Assembly: GCF_900182595.1 (NCBI RefSeq)
Contig: NZ_FXTN01000001.1
Location: 1-64,000, forward strand
Origin: Pedobacter westerhofensis
GTDB taxonomy: Bacteria > Bacteroidota > Bacteroidia > Sphingobacteriales > Sphingobacteriaceae
Direction: 5' to 3'
DNA: 64,000 bases
Of the stretch, positions 62,961 through 64,000 are shown piece after piece; position 1 is the first letter of the stretch, and every line of letters begins with the position of its first letter. The translations under genes were made by a program, and so were the position numbers. Under the pieces are notes generated by a model. It did no database searches. It was not told where the DNA came from and saw only the letters and a list, made by a program, of their open reading frames with translations.

Positions 62961-64000
62961 ATGAACAACGACTCGTTAAATACTTCTTCGGAAAGCTCCA
63001 CTCCTGGTGATATTCAATCTGAGGATAACTACTATAGGTCCATTATTGAAAACAATTCATTTTATGTGATCAGAACCGATCTGGAAGGCAACTATTCTTA
63101 CATGAATCCTTTCTTTTGTCAGCAATTCAGATTAAAACCTGCCGACTGGATAGGAAGACCTTCCATAGATCTGATTATTCCTGCCGACCATCAGGCCTGT
63201 ATAGAAACGGTACAACAGTGTTTTATGACACCCGGACAATCCCATTGGGTAATTTTACGCAAACCTCATCACAGCGGTATCGTATCAACACAGTGGGAAT
63301 TTAAAGTCGTTTCTGACGATGCCGGAATCCCCTTGCACTTACTATGCATCGGTCATGACATTACCTCTCTTGTGATGCGTCAACAGGAATTGCAAACGCT
63401 GGTTGAAGTCACCGCAGATCAAAATAAAAAACTGTTGAATTTTACTTACATTATTTCTCATAATATCCGTTCGCATGTTGCAAACATCATTGGCATTATT
63501 GAACTGAATGACGGTGGATCCCCGGAGGAAAAAGAAATGGGCTGGACAATGATGAAGAAAAGCATTGCTGGCCTGGATACTACTATTCATAACCTCAACG
63601 ATGTAATCAATATCCAAACCAATTTGAACCTGCCTATCAAGAAAGTCTACATTCGGGAGGAGATAGAGAAAATCATCGAAAGCATCAGGGTGCTGTTTGA
63701 AAAAGACAATACTACCATCAGCTACGATTTCGATGAGCCAGAGTTCCTTTTTACTAATCCTGCTTATCTTGAGAGCATCATTCTAAACCTTTTAACCAAT
63801 GCCTTAAAGTACAAGTCAACAAACCGGGCGCTCGAAATAAAGTTGGCCATGTATACCGAGAAGCAATATCAGGTACTTGTGTTTACTGATAATGGGATAG
63901 GAATTGACCTTGACCAAAACAGGGATAAGGTTTTTGGGATGTATAAAACATTCCATGGGAATGCTGACGCAAAAGGTATGGGTCTTTTTATTATAAAGAA
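62961..64000 (+). CDS. PAS-domain sensor histidine kinase (cut by the window end)
   Basis: An uninterrupted frame from ATG 62961 to the window edge, 346 codons so far. A PAS domain occupies about residues 25-135 (YYRSIIENNSFYVIRTDLEG, LHLLCIGHDITSLVMRQQ). The HisKA helix has LNFTYIISHNIRSHVANIIG with the phospho-acceptor H167, a variant H-box common in Bacteroidota. The HATPase domain follows: N-box IILNLLTNALKYKS, G1 FTDNGIGIDLDQN and the start of G2 ADAKGMGLFIIK. It is the third PAS kinase with a complete core in the window. The remaining C-terminal 20-40 residues lie outside. Confidence 0.9.
   Translation, partial: MNNDSLNTSSESSTPGDIQSEDNYYRSIIENNSFYVIRTDLEGNYSYMNPFFCQQFRLKPADWIGRPSIDLIIPADHQACIETVQQCFMTPGQSHWVILRKPHHSGIVSTQWEFKVVSDDAGIPLHLLCIGHDITSLVMRQQELQTLVEVTADQNKKLLNFTYIISHNIRSHVANIIGIIELNDGGSPEEKEMGWTMMKKSIAGLDTTIHNLNDVINIQTNLNLPIKKVYIREEIEKIIESIRVLFEKDNTTISYDFDEPEFLFTNPAYLESIILNLLTNALKYKSTNRALEIKLAMYTEKQYQVLVFTDNGIGIDLDQNRDKVFGMYKTFHGNADAKGMGLFIIK

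Noticed and set aside
1..64000. CRISPR arrays, tRNA or rRNA genes, insertion sequences, prophage or integrase genes
   Set aside because: I looked for regular spacer-repeat arrays, cloverleaf-like segments, transposase motifs and integrase genes and saw none that could be supported.

Overview
The window looks like the chromosome of a Bacteroidota bacterium, most likely Sphingobacteriaceae (Pedobacter or Mucilaginibacter type). The evidence is a SusC/SusD pair with its own ECF sigma and FecR anti-sigma factor, LytS/LytTR two-component proteins, PorT-type barrels, DUF2141, DUF4397 and STM3941-type proteins, many AraC regulators, and TAnnTTTG promoter boxes just upstream of starts. The genus is inferred from family content only; there is no rRNA in the window.

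Layout. (1) 0.2-10.6 kb, all minus strand: a stress or detoxification cluster with a periplasmic molybdenum aldehyde oxidoreductase of PaoABC type, two cupins, a double carboxymuconolactone decarboxylase-like protein, an MFS exporter, a cyclophilin-like lipoprotein, a zinc alcohol dehydrogenase, an alpha/beta hydrolase and an acetyltransferase. A divergent AraC gene at 10.7 kb probably controls it. (2) 12-20 kb: a tandem SDR duplication (first copy dead, second intact) followed by an AraC gene, a multi-PAS histidine kinase, a PRISE-like SDR and another AraC gene. (3) 20.7-23.4 kb: a predicted diadenylate-cyclase-fold protein with a DACNV-like sensor half, followed by a membrane PAS protein that stops after its histidine box. 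(4) 23.6-32.4 kb: sigma, FecR, SusC, SusD and a TlpA-like protein. (5) 32.6-38.9 kb: LytS/LytTR pair, secreted or outer-membrane proteins, a PAS kinase and a lone receiver. (6) 39-45.6 kb: the imuA-imuB-dnaE2 mutagenesis operon with two inverted repeats upstream, flanked by a truncated sugar-dehydrogenase copy. (7) 45.9-50.8 kb: an accessory stretch of unrecognised small or secreted proteins, gene remnants and fragments copied from other parts of the window. (8) 50.9-59 kb: more AraC-oxidoreductase modules (aldo/keto reductase, SDR, NmrA-like reductase, broken old-yellow-enzyme) and a chimeric gene joining half of a quinone oxidoreductase to the end of an HxlR regulator. (9) 59.6-64 kb: an STM3941-type membrane protein, a highly acidic protein, a PQQ-type sugar dehydrogenase gene with one in-frame amber codon, and a histidine kinase running off the end.

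Two themes stand out. First, AraC regulators sit beside short-chain or other oxidoreductases again and again; three of the six are close paralogues. Second, many genes carry a single lesion: frameshifts near 3.5, 9.8, 12.4, 46.8 and 57.4 kb and nonsense codons at 12189 and 61330. These may be real decay or base-calling errors, and raw reads would decide. Scattered short pieces of dnaE2, the acidic-protein gene and the sugar dehydrogenase point to an old segment duplication followed by deletion. The best candidates for new biology are the DACNV-cyclase/PAS pair and the palindromes in front of imuA.
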